From Alphaproteobacteria bacterium (GTDB lineage Bacteria > Pseudomonadota > Alphaproteobacteria > UBA8366 > Aestuariispiraceae): a DNA stretch of 64,000 bases. Within the stretch, counting starts at the first letter, position 1; every line of letters begins with the position of its first letter. The notes beneath the pieces were generated by a model. That model did not search any database, was not told where the DNA came from, and worked only from the letters and a program-made list of their open reading frames with translations. The translations under genes were made by a program, and so were the position numbers. This document shows, piece after piece, positions 45,745-54,198 of the stretch. The DNA lies in assembly GCA_033344895.1 (NCBI GenBank), contig JAWPMN010000001.1:2097501-2161500 (forward strand), in the 5' to 3' direction.

Positions 45745-45915
45745 CTGGATTTCCACCTGCGCTGAAATGACGGAGGCTGTGAAGCCATGCCGAACCGAGG
45801 AAGGTTTCTGCTTTCGCAGGAACACGATGGGACACCGTGAGTAATGAACGCGGAGAACGCTGAGACCCTCATTGTCCCTCAGCGTCCTCCACGAAACCTC
45901 TGAGCTCCCCGCGTT
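45745..45915. repeat. Patch of degraded dispersed palindromic repeats
   Basis: Three unrelated repeat-like pieces lie within 171 bases. First is a 30-base segment with CTGGATTTCCACCTGCGC, which resembles the widespread CTGGATTCCC-type element. Second is an 8-bp stem GTTTCTGC/GCAGGAAC (45804-45811, 45816-45823). Third is a nested hairpin with stems ACGCTGAG/CTCAGCGT (45857-45864, 45878-45885) and AACGCGG/CCGCGTT (45847-45853, 45909-45915). None is a full mobile element, but such pieces often form REP-like sequences. Confidence 0.5.
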
Positions 45916-45932
45916 AGATCCGAAGCCTGCGA

Positions 45933-47102
45933 TCAGGCGCTCCGGTACAGTTTTGTCATCACGAACTCGCGGTGCTTCAAGGCTTCGGCAGCCGTCAGGC
46001 GGCCGTTGCAGGTGCGGATCGTGATGTCGATCAGGGCGTCGCCGGCTTCGTCCAAAGTCATCTCCCCGCGCAGGATGCCGGAACAGTCCAGATCGACATG
46101 CTCACCCATCTCGCGCGCGGTCTTCGGGTTCGCGGTCAGCTTGATCACCGGTTCGATCGGGTTGCCGATGATGTTGCCCTGGCCGGTCGGGAACAGATGC
46201 ACGGCGAAGCCTGCCGCCGCCTGCAGGGTGACGCATTCCGCCGCCGCCGAGGACGTGTCCATGAAGTAGAGGCCCGGGCCCTTGGCCGGCGCTTCGGCCG
46301 GCTCCAGGACGTCGATGAACTTCGTCTTCTTGCCGATCTTCTGCAGGTTACCGAAGGCTTTTTCCTCGATCGTGGTCAGGCCGCCGGCAATGTTGCCCGC
46401 CGTCGGCTGGCTTTCCGACAGGTCGGAGGTCTTATGCGGCTCGATGACCTCGTCCATATAGGCCTGCCAGGTCTTCATGAATTTCTCGCCCGCTTCCGGA
46501 GTCGCGGCGCGCTGGGCGCAGATTTCCTCGGCACCGGTCAGTTCCGACGTTTCCCCGAAACAGGTGTAGCAGCCCAGCGGATCGACCTTGTCGATGAAGT
46601 TACCGACAGTCGGGTTCGACGCCAGGCCGGAGGTCGTGTCGGATTCTCCACATTTTGTGGAAACCCAGAGTTCTCCAAGGTCGCAGGGCTCGCGTTGCAG
46701 TTCCGTTGCCCATTGCACGAATTCCTTCGCCTTGCGAGAGGCGGCGGCGACGCAGTTGATTTCACCCTGACCCTCGATCGCGAAACCTTCGACCGGTTTG
46801 CCGGTCTTGGCGATGCCCTCAACGATGCGTCCGGTCCATTTCGGTTCGATCCCGATGACGACTACGGCGGCAACATTGGGGTTGCTGCCGGTGCCGATCA
46901 TGGTGCGGAAATGCAGGTCCAGATCCGCGCCGAATTGCAGGCGTCCGTAATGGTGCGGTAGGGCCAGACAGCCGTCGATATTGTTCGCCACCTTTTCGCA
47001 GGCGGCGTTCGACAGGTCGTCCAGCGGCAGGATCACGACATGATTGCGGATGCCGACCCGCCCGTTCTCGCGGCGGTATCCGTTGAAGCTGCGGGAAGCC
47101 AT
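45933..47102 (-). CDS. UxaA/SuyB-family lyase, large subunit
   Basis: Encodes 389 residues from ATG 47102, chosen over GTG 47111 because AGAGG sits eight bases upstream. The large subunit of the altronate/galactarate dehydratase family: [38 protein letters not shown] and [19 protein letters not shown]. Length and a separate small subunit fit (2R)-sulfolactate sulfo-lyase SuyB or short altronate dehydratase-like enzymes better than full-length UxaA (about 490 residues). Which acid it dehydrates or desulfonates is not decided by sequence alone. Confidence 0.75.
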   Translation of the reverse strand: MASRSFNGYRRENGRVGIRNHVVILPLDDLSNAACEKVANNIDGCLALPHHYGRLQFGADLDLHFRTMIGTGSNPNVAAVVVIGIEPKWTGRIVEGIAKTGKPVEGFAIEGQGEINCVAAASRKAKEFVQWATELQREPCDLGELWVSTKCGESDTTSGLASNPTVGNFIDKVDPLGCYTCFGETSELTGAEEICAQRAATPEAGEKFMKTWQAYMDEVIEPHKTSDLSESQPTAGNIAGGLTTIEEKAFGNLQKIGKKTKFIDVLEPAEAPAKGPGLYFMDTSSAAAECVTLQAAAGFAVHLFPTGQGNIIGNPIEPVIKLTANPKTAREMGEHVDLDCSGILRGEMTLDEAGDALIDITIRTCNGRLTAAEALKHREFVMTKLYRSA

Positions 47103-47104
47103 CG

Positions 47105-47392
47105 TTACCACCTCTTCGTTTTCAGGTTCTGGGTATGGACGTGGCCGCCCTTCTTCACGGCGGCGACGATCTTGCCGATGTCGTGCCCGTATTTCAGGAC
47201 GGTGTCCCCGACGGACAGGTCGCCCAGCGCGATCTTGTGACCCAGCGGAATGGTGTCCAGGGATGTGACGGTCAGGCTCTCGCCCGTTTCCATCACCAGC
47301 CCCTTGAGGTCTTTTCCGGCCTCGGCTGTTTCAACCACGACAACGCCGACGGTATCCGCCGCGTCGTGGACCAGGAAATCCGGTCCCGCCAT
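47105..47392 (-). CDS. SAF-domain small subunit, SuyA-like
   Basis: Encodes 95 residues from ATG 47392. It is a SAF domain, the N-terminal part of altronate dehydratase split off as its own gene: [44 protein letters not shown] and [18 protein letters not shown]. It precedes the large subunit by two bases and should form the active site or metal contact jointly. In SuyAB the two subunits cleave sulfolactate to pyruvate and sulfite. Confidence 0.8.
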   Translation of the reverse strand: MAGPDFLVHDAADTVGVVVVETAEAGKDLKGLVMETGESLTVTSLDTIPLGHKIALGDLSVGDTVLKYGHDIGKIVAAVKKGGHVHTQNLKTKRW

Positions 47393-47493
47393 CGATGCGT
47401 CTCCTCGATAAGTGTTCCAACCCACTCTACAGGGCGATGGCTCAGGCTTAGCGTAACAAAACCGCGCGATACAGCGAGAAAATCTGCAATCTA

Positions 47494-47512
47494 TCGAAAG
47501 CAATTCTTTCGA
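47494..47512. promoter_or_regulatory. Possible LysR-type operator between lysR and suyA-like genes
   Basis: Palindrome TCGAAAG-CAATT-CTTTCGA (47494-47500, 47506-47512) in the minus-strand promoter region of the suyA-like gene, about 100 bases upstream of its start and 8 bases past the lysR stop. It could also serve as a poor terminator of lysR. Confidence 0.4.
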
Positions 47513-47519
47513 ATGCCGG

Positions 47520-48425
47520 TCAGGCAACCTCGGTTGCTGGATTTGCGTGGGGGCGATCCCCGGCGGCACGCTCCAGCTCTTCGGTCAGGAGATCCAGCGG
47601 ACGCGCCTTCATGCTGTCGCGACGCCGGATCAGGCCGATCGCTCTGGGGCGTGCCGTGGGGCCGAGCGGCAACCGGCGGACCCCGGCAGAGATCGGTTCC
47701 GGGACGCAATGTTCCGGGATGATGGACACGCCCAGTCCATGATGCACCATCATGGCGATCGCCTCCGGACGGTCGAGCTCCATGATTTCGCGGACGCGGA
47801 TGTTGCGTGCCTGCAGCCAGTCGTCAATGTCCCGCCCGGTCCAGGCGCGCCGGGTGAAGCGGATGAAGGGGTGTGCCGAGAGAATGGATTCCGGGTCATC
47901 GCCACCGACTTCTTTCGGCACCAGCAGAACCAGAGGTTCCAGGGCGACCGCGTGGAAGGTCAGGTTGCCCGGCAGGCGCACCGGTTCCGAAATGATCGCC
48001 CCGTCCAGTGCGCCCCGGTCGACCTGGGTCATCAGTTCCGCCGACAGGTCCGGCGATACACGAAAATGCAGCAACGGATAGGTCTCGCGCATGCGCTTCA
48101 GAACCCGGGGCACCAATTCGGTCAGGGTGGTCGGGATGGCCCCCAGCACCAGTTCACCCGATGGCGCGTCCTCGTCCTGTGCGGACCGGATCATCGCGTC
48201 ATAGGCGGCGACGACTTCCTTCGCCTTCGGCACCAGGGCATAGCCGTCGCGGTTCAGCTCCGGCGGGCGCTTGCGACGGTCGAAGATTTCCGTCCGCAGC
48301 TCCTCCTCCAGTTTCGCCATCTGCTGGCTGACGGCGGAGGGAGAGATCAGCATCATGTCCGCCGCGGCCGCGAAAGATCCACGTTCGGCGACGGCGATCA
48401 GGATGCGGAGACGGCGGATGGACAT
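47520..48425 (-). CDS. LysR-family transcriptional regulator
   Basis: A 301-residue LysR protein. The helix-turn-helix lies at residues 5-60 (LRILIAVAERGSFAAAADM, SPSAVSQQMAKLEEEL), followed by a periplasmic-binding-like effector domain (DGAIISEPVRLPG, FHAVALEPLVLLVPKE). It lies upstream of the suyAB-like pair on the same strand, 127 bases apart, and about 100 bases downstream of the MttB-family gene; it probably controls the lyase genes. The ligand is unknown. Confidence 0.87.
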   Translation of the reverse strand: MSIRRLRILIAVAERGSFAAAADMMLISPSAVSQQMAKLEEELRTEIFDRRKRPPELNRDGYALVPKAKEVVAAYDAMIRSAQDEDAPSGELVLGAIPTTLTELVPRVLKRMRETYPLLHFRVSPDLSAELMTQVDRGALDGAIISEPVRLPGNLTFHAVALEPLVLLVPKEVGGDDPESILSAHPFIRFTRRAWTGRDIDDWLQARNIRVREIMELDRPEAIAMMVHHGLGVSIIPEHCVPEPISAGVRRLPLGPTARPRAIGLIRRRDSMKARPLDLLTEELERAAGDRPHANPATEVA

Positions 48426-48528
48426 GATGGGACAACGCGGGCGTAAGGAACGATGAAGAACGTTACCCCATGCGAGCCCACAGGCAAATTTTTTCTAATT
48501 TTATGGCAGGTTGCCCGGTGCCGAATGG

Positions 48529-50082
48529 TCAGAAATCCGTCTTCGCGCCGCCTTCTTCCTTGCGCCGGGCAATGAAGGCCTGAAGCTCTTCGCGGATCGC
48601 CTCGTCAATCGGCGGTGCCTCGTATTCGCGCAGGATCTGCTTGTACAGATGGTGCGCCCGCTCATGCGCGGATTGAGCGCCGGCTTCGACCCAGGATTCG
48701 AAGTTTCGCCAGTCCGACAGGAAGGGATTGTAGAAGGCGTCGCGATAGCGGTCCTGCGTATGCTGGCAGCCGAAGAAATGCCCGTTGGGGCCGACCTCTC
48801 GGATCGCATCGACGGCCAGTTCGCCTTCATCCACCTTCACCGGTCGGTGATAGTACATCCATTGCTGGATCATCTCGCAATCGATGACGACCTTCTCGAA
48901 GCTGGCGCTCAACCCGCCTTCGACCCAGCCGGCCGCGTGGAAGATGACGTTGCAGTGGCCGCTGAGGACGCTGAACAGGGAGTTCTGGCTTTCCCAGACC
49001 GCCTGTCCGTCCGGCGCATTGGACGCGTTGGCATTCGAGCCACGCCAGGGCAGTCCGTAGAACCGGGCCATCTGCCCGGAAATCTGCATCGCACGCATGT
49101 ATTCCGGCGTGCCAAAGGCAGGGGAGCCGGACTTCATGTCGACATTGGAGGTGAAAGCGCCCATCACGACGGGGGTACCCGGTCGAATTTCCTGCAACAG
49201 GGCGACGGCGGCCAACGCCTCCGCGATCTGCTGTACGACGGACCCGACGATGGTCACCGGTGCCATCGCGCCGGCCAGGGTGAAGGGCGCGATGATCACC
49301 GGCTGATTGCGCCGGGCCATCCGCATCGCGCCGTCCAGCATCGGCCAGTCATGCTTCAGCGGTGACGAGGAGTTGATGTTGGTGAACATCCGTGGCTTCG
49401 CCTCGAATTCCTCATGCGTGAGCCCGCCGCCGATACGCACCATCTCCATGGCGTCCTCAACCCGTTCAGGGCCCAGGGAATAGGCGTGCAGCACCTTGTC
49501 CGTCAGGGTCAGCAGGTCATAGACCGCATCCAGGTGGCGTACGGAGGCGTGGATATCGATCGGCTCGACCGGATAACCGCCATTGAAATTGATGCAGTTG
49601 AAGCTTTGCGACAGTCGCAGCAGGTCCTGATAGTCCTTGCGGTTGCCGACACGGCGCCCGCCGACGAGGTCCATGGAATTGGGCGGGCTGGCCACCATGC
49701 CGAACGCGGCCTTGCCATTGCCCCATTCGATCTCGCGCGCAGGGTTGCGCGGTGTGATCGTGAAGCTGGAAGGCGCCTTGGCGGTCTGGGCCATGATCCA
49801 GTCACGGTCGAAGCGGATGTTCTGACCGTTTGCCCCGACGGTGCAGCCCGCCTTGCGCAGAGTTTCCACCGCCTCGTCGTTCAGGAACTCGATCCCGATA
49901 TCTTCCAGAACGCGCATCGCGGCGTCGTGGACCTTCTGCACCCCTTCCTCGTCCAAGGGATCGATCGGCCGATCGGCGAAGGTCAGCTGGCCCCAGGGCA
50001 ACTGGTGCAGACCGGCCGCTGCGGCGGCGGACTGTTCGCGGTTCTGACGCCGGTTCGTGCGTCCGGGACGGGTTCGGGCCAT
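48529..50082 (-). CDS. MttB-family (non-pyrrolysine) trimethylamine-type methyltransferase
   Basis: A 517-residue MttB-superfamily barrel: GCTVGANGQNIRFDRD, ASPPNSMDLVGGRRVGNRKD and EVGPNGHFFGCQHTQDRYRDAFYNPF. True trimethylamine methyltransferases carry pyrrolysine at a TAG codon; this frame has none, so it resembles MtgB-type enzymes that demethylate glycine betaine or proline betaine with a corrinoid protein. No corrinoid-protein gene (MtgC/MtaC type) is in the window. It sits next to threonine-catabolism genes tdh and kbl. Confidence 0.88.
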   Translation of the reverse strand: MARTRPGRTNRRQNREQSAAAAAGLHQLPWGQLTFADRPIDPLDEEGVQKVHDAAMRVLEDIGIEFLNDEAVETLRKAGCTVGANGQNIRFDRDWIMAQTAKAPSSFTITPRNPAREIEWGNGKAAFGMVASPPNSMDLVGGRRVGNRKDYQDLLRLSQSFNCINFNGGYPVEPIDIHASVRHLDAVYDLLTLTDKVLHAYSLGPERVEDAMEMVRIGGGLTHEEFEAKPRMFTNINSSSPLKHDWPMLDGAMRMARRNQPVIIAPFTLAGAMAPVTIVGSVVQQIAEALAAVALLQEIRPGTPVVMGAFTSNVDMKSGSPAFGTPEYMRAMQISGQMARFYGLPWRGSNANASNAPDGQAVWESQNSLFSVLSGHCNVIFHAAGWVEGGLSASFEKVVIDCEMIQQWMYYHRPVKVDEGELAVDAIREVGPNGHFFGCQHTQDRYRDAFYNPFLSDWRNFESWVEAGAQSAHERAHHLYKQILREYEAPPIDEAIREELQAFIARRKEEGGAKTDF

Positions 50083-50139
50083 GCAATGTCCTTTCGTTAC
50101 GGCGGCGCGGGCGGCGGTCGGGGCTCAGATCGGGGGCGG

Positions 50140-51168
50140 TTACGCGGCGAGATCCAGCACGACCTTGCAGGCCTGTCCGGAGTTGAGCGCCGCGAATCCG
50201 TCCTCGAACTTCTCGAAGGGCAGACGATGCGTGATGACCGGTGTCACGTCCAGACCGGTCTGCAGCATGGCGACCATCTTGTACCAGGTCTCGAACATCT
50301 CCCGCCCGTAGACTCCCTTGAACTGCAGCCCCTTGAAGATGGCCGCCGTCATGTCGATTTCGACCGGCTTGGAAAACAGACCCAGCAGCGCGATCTTGCC
50401 GCCATGATTCATTGCGTTGATCATATCGGTCATCGCAGGTGCGGCACCCGACATCTCCAAACCGACATCGAAGCCTTCCGTCATGCCCAGATCGCGCATG
50501 ACATCCTTCAGCGGCTCCTTGTCCGCGCGGACGCCGCGCGTCGCGCCCATGCTTTCGGCCAGACGCAGGCGGTCTTCGGAAAGATCGGTGACGACGACAT
50601 GGCGGGCGCCGACATGGCGACAGACGGCGGCGGCCATCAGGCCGATCGGCCCGGCCCCGGTGATCAGCACATCCTCCCCCACCAGATCGTAGGACAGGGC
50701 CGTGTGCACGGCATTGCCCAGCGGGTCCAGTATGGCGACGACATCGTCGGGAATGTCTTCCGGCACGGCAAAGACGTTGTGTTCCGGAATGGTCAGAAGA
50801 TCCGCGAAGGCGCCCTGGCGGTTGACGCCGACGCCAACCGTGTTGATGCACAGATGCTCCCGCCCGCCGCGGCAGTTGCGGCAGTGGCCGCAGACCAGAT
50901 GCCCTTCACCGGAGACGCGCTGGCCGACCTTGACCAAGGTGACTTCCTCGCCAACGGCTTCAACGATGCCGCAGTATTCGTGGCCGACGATCATGGGGAC
51001 GGGAATGGTCTTCTGCGCCCAGGAATCCCAGTTGTAGATATGCAGGTCGGTGCCGCAGATCGCGGCGCGCTGGACGCGGATCAGAACGTCGCGCGGTCCC
51101 GGTTTCGGGGCATCCGCGGATCCCATCCACAGGCCGGTTTCCCGCTTCGATTTATAGATCGCACGCAT
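50140..51168 (-). CDS. tdh: L-threonine 3-dehydrogenase
   Basis: A 342-residue zinc alcohol dehydrogenase matching E. coli Tdh closely. Catalytic zinc ligands are C38 in AAICGTD, H63 and E64 in VGHEYCG; the structural zinc cysteines are C93, C96, C99 and C107. The Rossmann motif is [12 protein letters not shown]. It oxidises threonine to 2-amino-3-ketobutyrate, which the Kbl product encoded 19 bases upstream converts to glycine and acetyl-CoA. Confidence 0.93.
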   Translation of the reverse strand: MRAIYKSKRETGLWMGSADAPKPGPRDVLIRVQRAAICGTDLHIYNWDSWAQKTIPVPMIVGHEYCGIVEAVGEEVTLVKVGQRVSGEGHLVCGHCRNCRGGREHLCINTVGVGVNRQGAFADLLTIPEHNVFAVPEDIPDDVVAILDPLGNAVHTALSYDLVGEDVLITGAGPIGLMAAAVCRHVGARHVVVTDLSEDRLRLAESMGATRGVRADKEPLKDVMRDLGMTEGFDVGLEMSGAAPAMTDMINAMNHGGKIALLGLFSKPVEIDMTAAIFKGLQFKGVYGREMFETWYKMVAMLQTGLDVTPVITHRLPFEKFEDGFAALNSGQACKVVLDLAA

Positions 51169-51187
51169 GGGGAGGTCCTTTCGATCT

Positions 51188-52402
51188 TCAGGAAACGAGC
51201 CCGAGGGCCCGGCCGACCTTGGTGAAGGCGTCGACGGCTCGGTTCAGTTGGTCCGGCGTATGAGCGGCCGACATCTGGGTCCGAATCCGTGCCTGCCCCT
51301 TGGGCACGACGGGATAGGAGAATGCGGTCACGTAGATCCCTTCCTCCATCAGGCCGGCGGCCAGTTTCGTCGCCAGGACGGCGTCCCCTGTCATGACCGG
51401 AATGATCGGGTGCTCGCCGGGCACCAGATCGAAGCCCTCCGAAGTCATGCCGGCGCGGAAGCGTTTGGCGTTTGCCCGTAGGCGGTCGCGCAGTTCCGCC
51501 CCCCCTTCCAGCAGGTCCAGCGCCGTGAGCGTCGCGGCGCAGATCGCCGGGGCGAGCGCGTTGGAAAAAAGGTAGGGCCGTGCCCGCTGGCGCAGCAGAT
51601 CGACAACCGGTTTCGGCCCGGCGATGTACCCGCCGGACGCGCCACCCAGCGCCTTGCCGAAGGTGCCGCTGAGGATCTGAACGCGGTCGCTTACGCGGTG
51701 ATGATCGGGCGTGCCTGCGCCGCGCCGACCCATGAAGCCCACGGCATGGCTGTCATCGACCATGACGGTGGCATCGTATTTTTCGGCCAAATCGCAAATC
51801 GCCGGCAGATTGGCGATGATACCGTCCATGGAGAAGACGCCGTCGGTGACGATCAGGCGCAGCTTGGCGTCCTGCGCTTCCTGCAGACGCGCTTCCAGCT
51901 CCGCCATGTCATTGTTGGCATAGCGCAGCCGCCGGGCCTTGCACAGTCGAACGCCGTCGATGATCGACGCATGGTTCAATGCGTCGGAAATGATGGCATC
52001 CTCCGGGCCCAGCAAAACTTCGAAGATTCCGGCATTCGCATCAAAGCAGGAGGAGAACAGGATTGCGTCCTCGGTGCGCAGGAATTCCGCCAGCCGCTTC
52101 TCCAGGGTCCGGTGCAGATCCTGCGTACCGCAGATGAATCGCACCGACGCCATGCCGAAACCGTGACTGTCCAGGGCTGCCTTCGCGGCCGCGATCAGGC
52201 GCGGATCGTCCGCCAGTCCCAGATAGTTGTTGGCGCACAGATTGATGACATGGCTCGCGCGGCCGTCATCCAGCGTGTCGATCTCGCTGGATTGGGGGCC
52301 GGTAATGGTGCGTTCGCGCTTGGTCAGTCCTTCGGCCTCGATCGCATCCAGGGCCGCCTGGGCGGCCGTCACCAGCGATTGTCCGATTGGCGCATGACTC
52401 AT
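51188..52402 (-). CDS. kbl: 2-amino-3-ketobutyrate CoA ligase (glycine C-acetyltransferase)
   Basis: A 404-residue alpha-oxoamine synthase with the PLP lysine K250 in [10 protein letters not shown] and ANNYLGLA near the N-terminus. It completes threonine breakdown with Tdh. Its ATG has GGAGG upstream, and the palindrome GATATT-T-AATATC just before that site is a plausible operator (52414-52426). Confidence 0.93.
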   Translation of the reverse strand: MSHAPIGQSLVTAAQAALDAIEAEGLTKRERTITGPQSSEIDTLDDGRASHVINLCANNYLGLADDPRLIAAAKAALDSHGFGMASVRFICGTQDLHRTLEKRLAEFLRTEDAILFSSCFDANAGIFEVLLGPEDAIISDALNHASIIDGVRLCKARRLRYANNDMAELEARLQEAQDAKLRLIVTDGVFSMDGIIANLPAICDLAEKYDATVMVDDSHAVGFMGRRGAGTPDHHRVSDRVQILSGTFGKALGGASGGYIAGPKPVVDLLRQRARPYLFSNALAPAICAATLTALDLLEGGAELRDRLRANAKRFRAGMTSEGFDLVPGEHPIIPVMTGDAVLATKLAAGLMEEGIYVTAFSYPVVPKGQARIRTQMSAAHTPDQLNRAVDAFTKVGRALGLVS

Positions 52403-52413
52403 GATTTCCTCCG

Positions 52414-52426
52414 ATATTTAATATCC
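52414..52426. promoter_or_regulatory. Palindromic operator just upstream of kbl
   Basis: GATATT-T-AATATC, 6-bp arms around one base, directly upstream of the kbl ribosome-binding site on the minus strand, with another CGATATTCCG stretch about 25 bases farther upstream. Candidate repressor site; the regulator is not identified. Confidence 0.4.
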
Positions 52427-52518
52427 AGGAATTCGTACAGGATAACGGAATATCGAGTCAATGGCGATTTGGGCCGTCCCTGTCGCAACAGCCTAACACG
52501 AATCTGAAATGGTGCCGA

Positions 52519-54198
52519 TCAGTCGCGGTGGCCGAAAATCCCGGCCGGGTCCTTGTCCCCGTAGTAGCCCTTTACGCGATCATCCGCGATCCGTTCCGCC
52601 GATCGTCTGGACGGATCGCCATAACCACCGCCACCCGGTGTGCAGACGTCGATGATATCGCCGGGGCGCACCGTGATGTCCTGTTCTTTCGACAGGTGGG
52701 CCGGGACATGAACCGTGCCGTCGGCGAATTCGAACCGGACCCGGTTCGGACCGCCATCGGCTCCGCCCAGAACGCCCTGCGGACCGGTACGGCCGTGATC
52801 CATGACCATGGAGGCCCGGGCCTCGCCGCGTCGCACCCGGACGCGATAATTGATGCCGAATCCGCCGCGATGTTCCCCGGCGCCACCTGACCCTTCAGCC
52901 AGGGCGTAGCGCTCGAACAGGACGGGATAGTATTGCTCCAGCACCTCGATCGGCTGCGACTTTGAAATGCCGATGGTGGAACAGCCATTCGTCAGGCCAT
53001 CGCCCCCGGCATGACCGCCATAGCCGCCCCCGGAAATGACATACATGACATAGGAACGGCCTTTCTCGGGATCGTGTCCGCCAAGGGCGAAATTGCCGCT
53101 GGATCCGGCCGGGGCGGCGAAAAGACGGTCGGGAATGGCCTTGGTCAGGGCGGCGAAAACCGCCTCGGCAATGCGCTGGCTGACCTCCGCCGCACAGCCC
53201 GATACCGGGCGCGGATATTCGGCGTAGAGGAATGTTCCCCGGGGATCGATGATCTTCAGTGGCTCATAGGTTCCGGCATTCAGCGGCACATTCGGGAAGA
53301 CATGCTTGATCGCCAGATAGATCGAAGACCGGGTCGTCGCGATGACGCTGTTCATCGGCCCACGGCAGGGCGGGGACGACCCCGACATGTCGAAGGTCAT
53401 CTCGTCACCGGCGACCGTGACCGACATGGCGATCTTCAGCGGTTCATCCACGACCCCGTCTGAATCGACGAAGGCCTCGCCGTAATAGGTGCCGTCGGGA
53501 ACCTCCGCGATGGTGGCGCGCATCAGGCGTGCCGCGCGGTCACGCAATTCCTGGATCGCCCGGGCAACCGTATCCTTGCCATAGCGATCCAGCAGGGCGG
53601 TCAGCCGCTTGTCGCCAATCTTCAGGGCCGCGGCCTGGGCCTTGATGTCGCCGATGCGCTGATCGGCAATCCGGATGTTGGACTGGATGATCGCCAGTAT
53701 CTCCGGATCCAGCTCGCCGCGCTTGAACAGTTTCACCGGCGGGATGCGCAGGCCCTCCTGTTCGACTTCCGTCGCGCGGGCGGAGAATCCGCCGGGGACC
53801 ATGCCGCCGGTATCCGGCCAATGCCCGGTATTGGCCAACCAGCAGAACAGCTCGCCGTCATAGAAAAACGGCCGATAGAAGCGGACATCCATCAAATGGG
53901 TCCCGCCCAGATACGGGTCGTTGCAGATGATGACATCGTCCGGCTGCGGATCGGCGATACGCTCGATCACTGCCTGCGTGCCGTACTGCATCGTCCCGAC
54001 AAAGACCGGCAGCCCCAGGTCGCCCTGTGCGATCAGGGCGCCGTCTTCGGCCGCATAGATTCCGTCGGACCGGTCCATGGCTTCAGCAATCACGGGGGAA
54101 AAAGCCGCGCGGCAAAAGGCGAGGTCCATCTCGTTACAGACCTGCTGCAAACCGTTCTGGATCACTCCCAGCGTGACCGGATCAAGTTCCTGGGTCAT
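52519..54198 (-). CDS. hyuB: Hydantoinase B/oxoprolinase-type subunit
   Basis: A 559-residue hydantoinase B/oxoprolinase protein: AFSPVIAEAMDRSDGIY, VICNDPYLGGTHLMDV, FDMSGSSPPCRGPMNS and a C-terminal EDQ/DQ-like GGGGYGDPSRR. With HyuA it forms an ATP-dependent amidohydrolase such as N-methylhydantoinase, 5-oxoprolinase or acetone/acetophenone carboxylase. The ATG overlaps the HyuA stop. Confidence 0.9.
   Translation of the reverse strand: MTQELDPVTLGVIQNGLQQVCNEMDLAFCRAAFSPVIAEAMDRSDGIYAAEDGALIAQGDLGLPVFVGTMQYGTQAVIERIADPQPDDVIICNDPYLGGTHLMDVRFYRPFFYDGELFCWLANTGHWPDTGGMVPGGFSARATEVEQEGLRIPPVKLFKRGELDPEILAIIQSNIRIADQRIGDIKAQAAALKIGDKRLTALLDRYGKDTVARAIQELRDRAARLMRATIAEVPDGTYYGEAFVDSDGVVDEPLKIAMSVTVAGDEMTFDMSGSSPPCRGPMNSVIATTRSSIYLAIKHVFPNVPLNAGTYEPLKIIDPRGTFLYAEYPRPVSGCAAEVSQRIAEAVFAALTKAIPDRLFAAPAGSSGNFALGGHDPEKGRSYVMYVISGGGYGGHAGGDGLTNGCSTIGISKSQPIEVLEQYYPVLFERYALAEGSGGAGEHRGGFGINYRVRVRRGEARASMVMDHGRTGPQGVLGGADGGPNRVRFEFADGTVHVPAHLSKEQDITVRPGDIIDVCTPGGGGYGDPSRRSAERIADDRVKGYYGDKDPAGIFGHRD

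Noticed and set aside
48529-50082. Possible pyrrolysine-containing trimethylamine methyltransferase
   Set aside because: No in-frame TAG occurs in the gene and no pyl genes are seen, so it is the non-pyrrolysine type.
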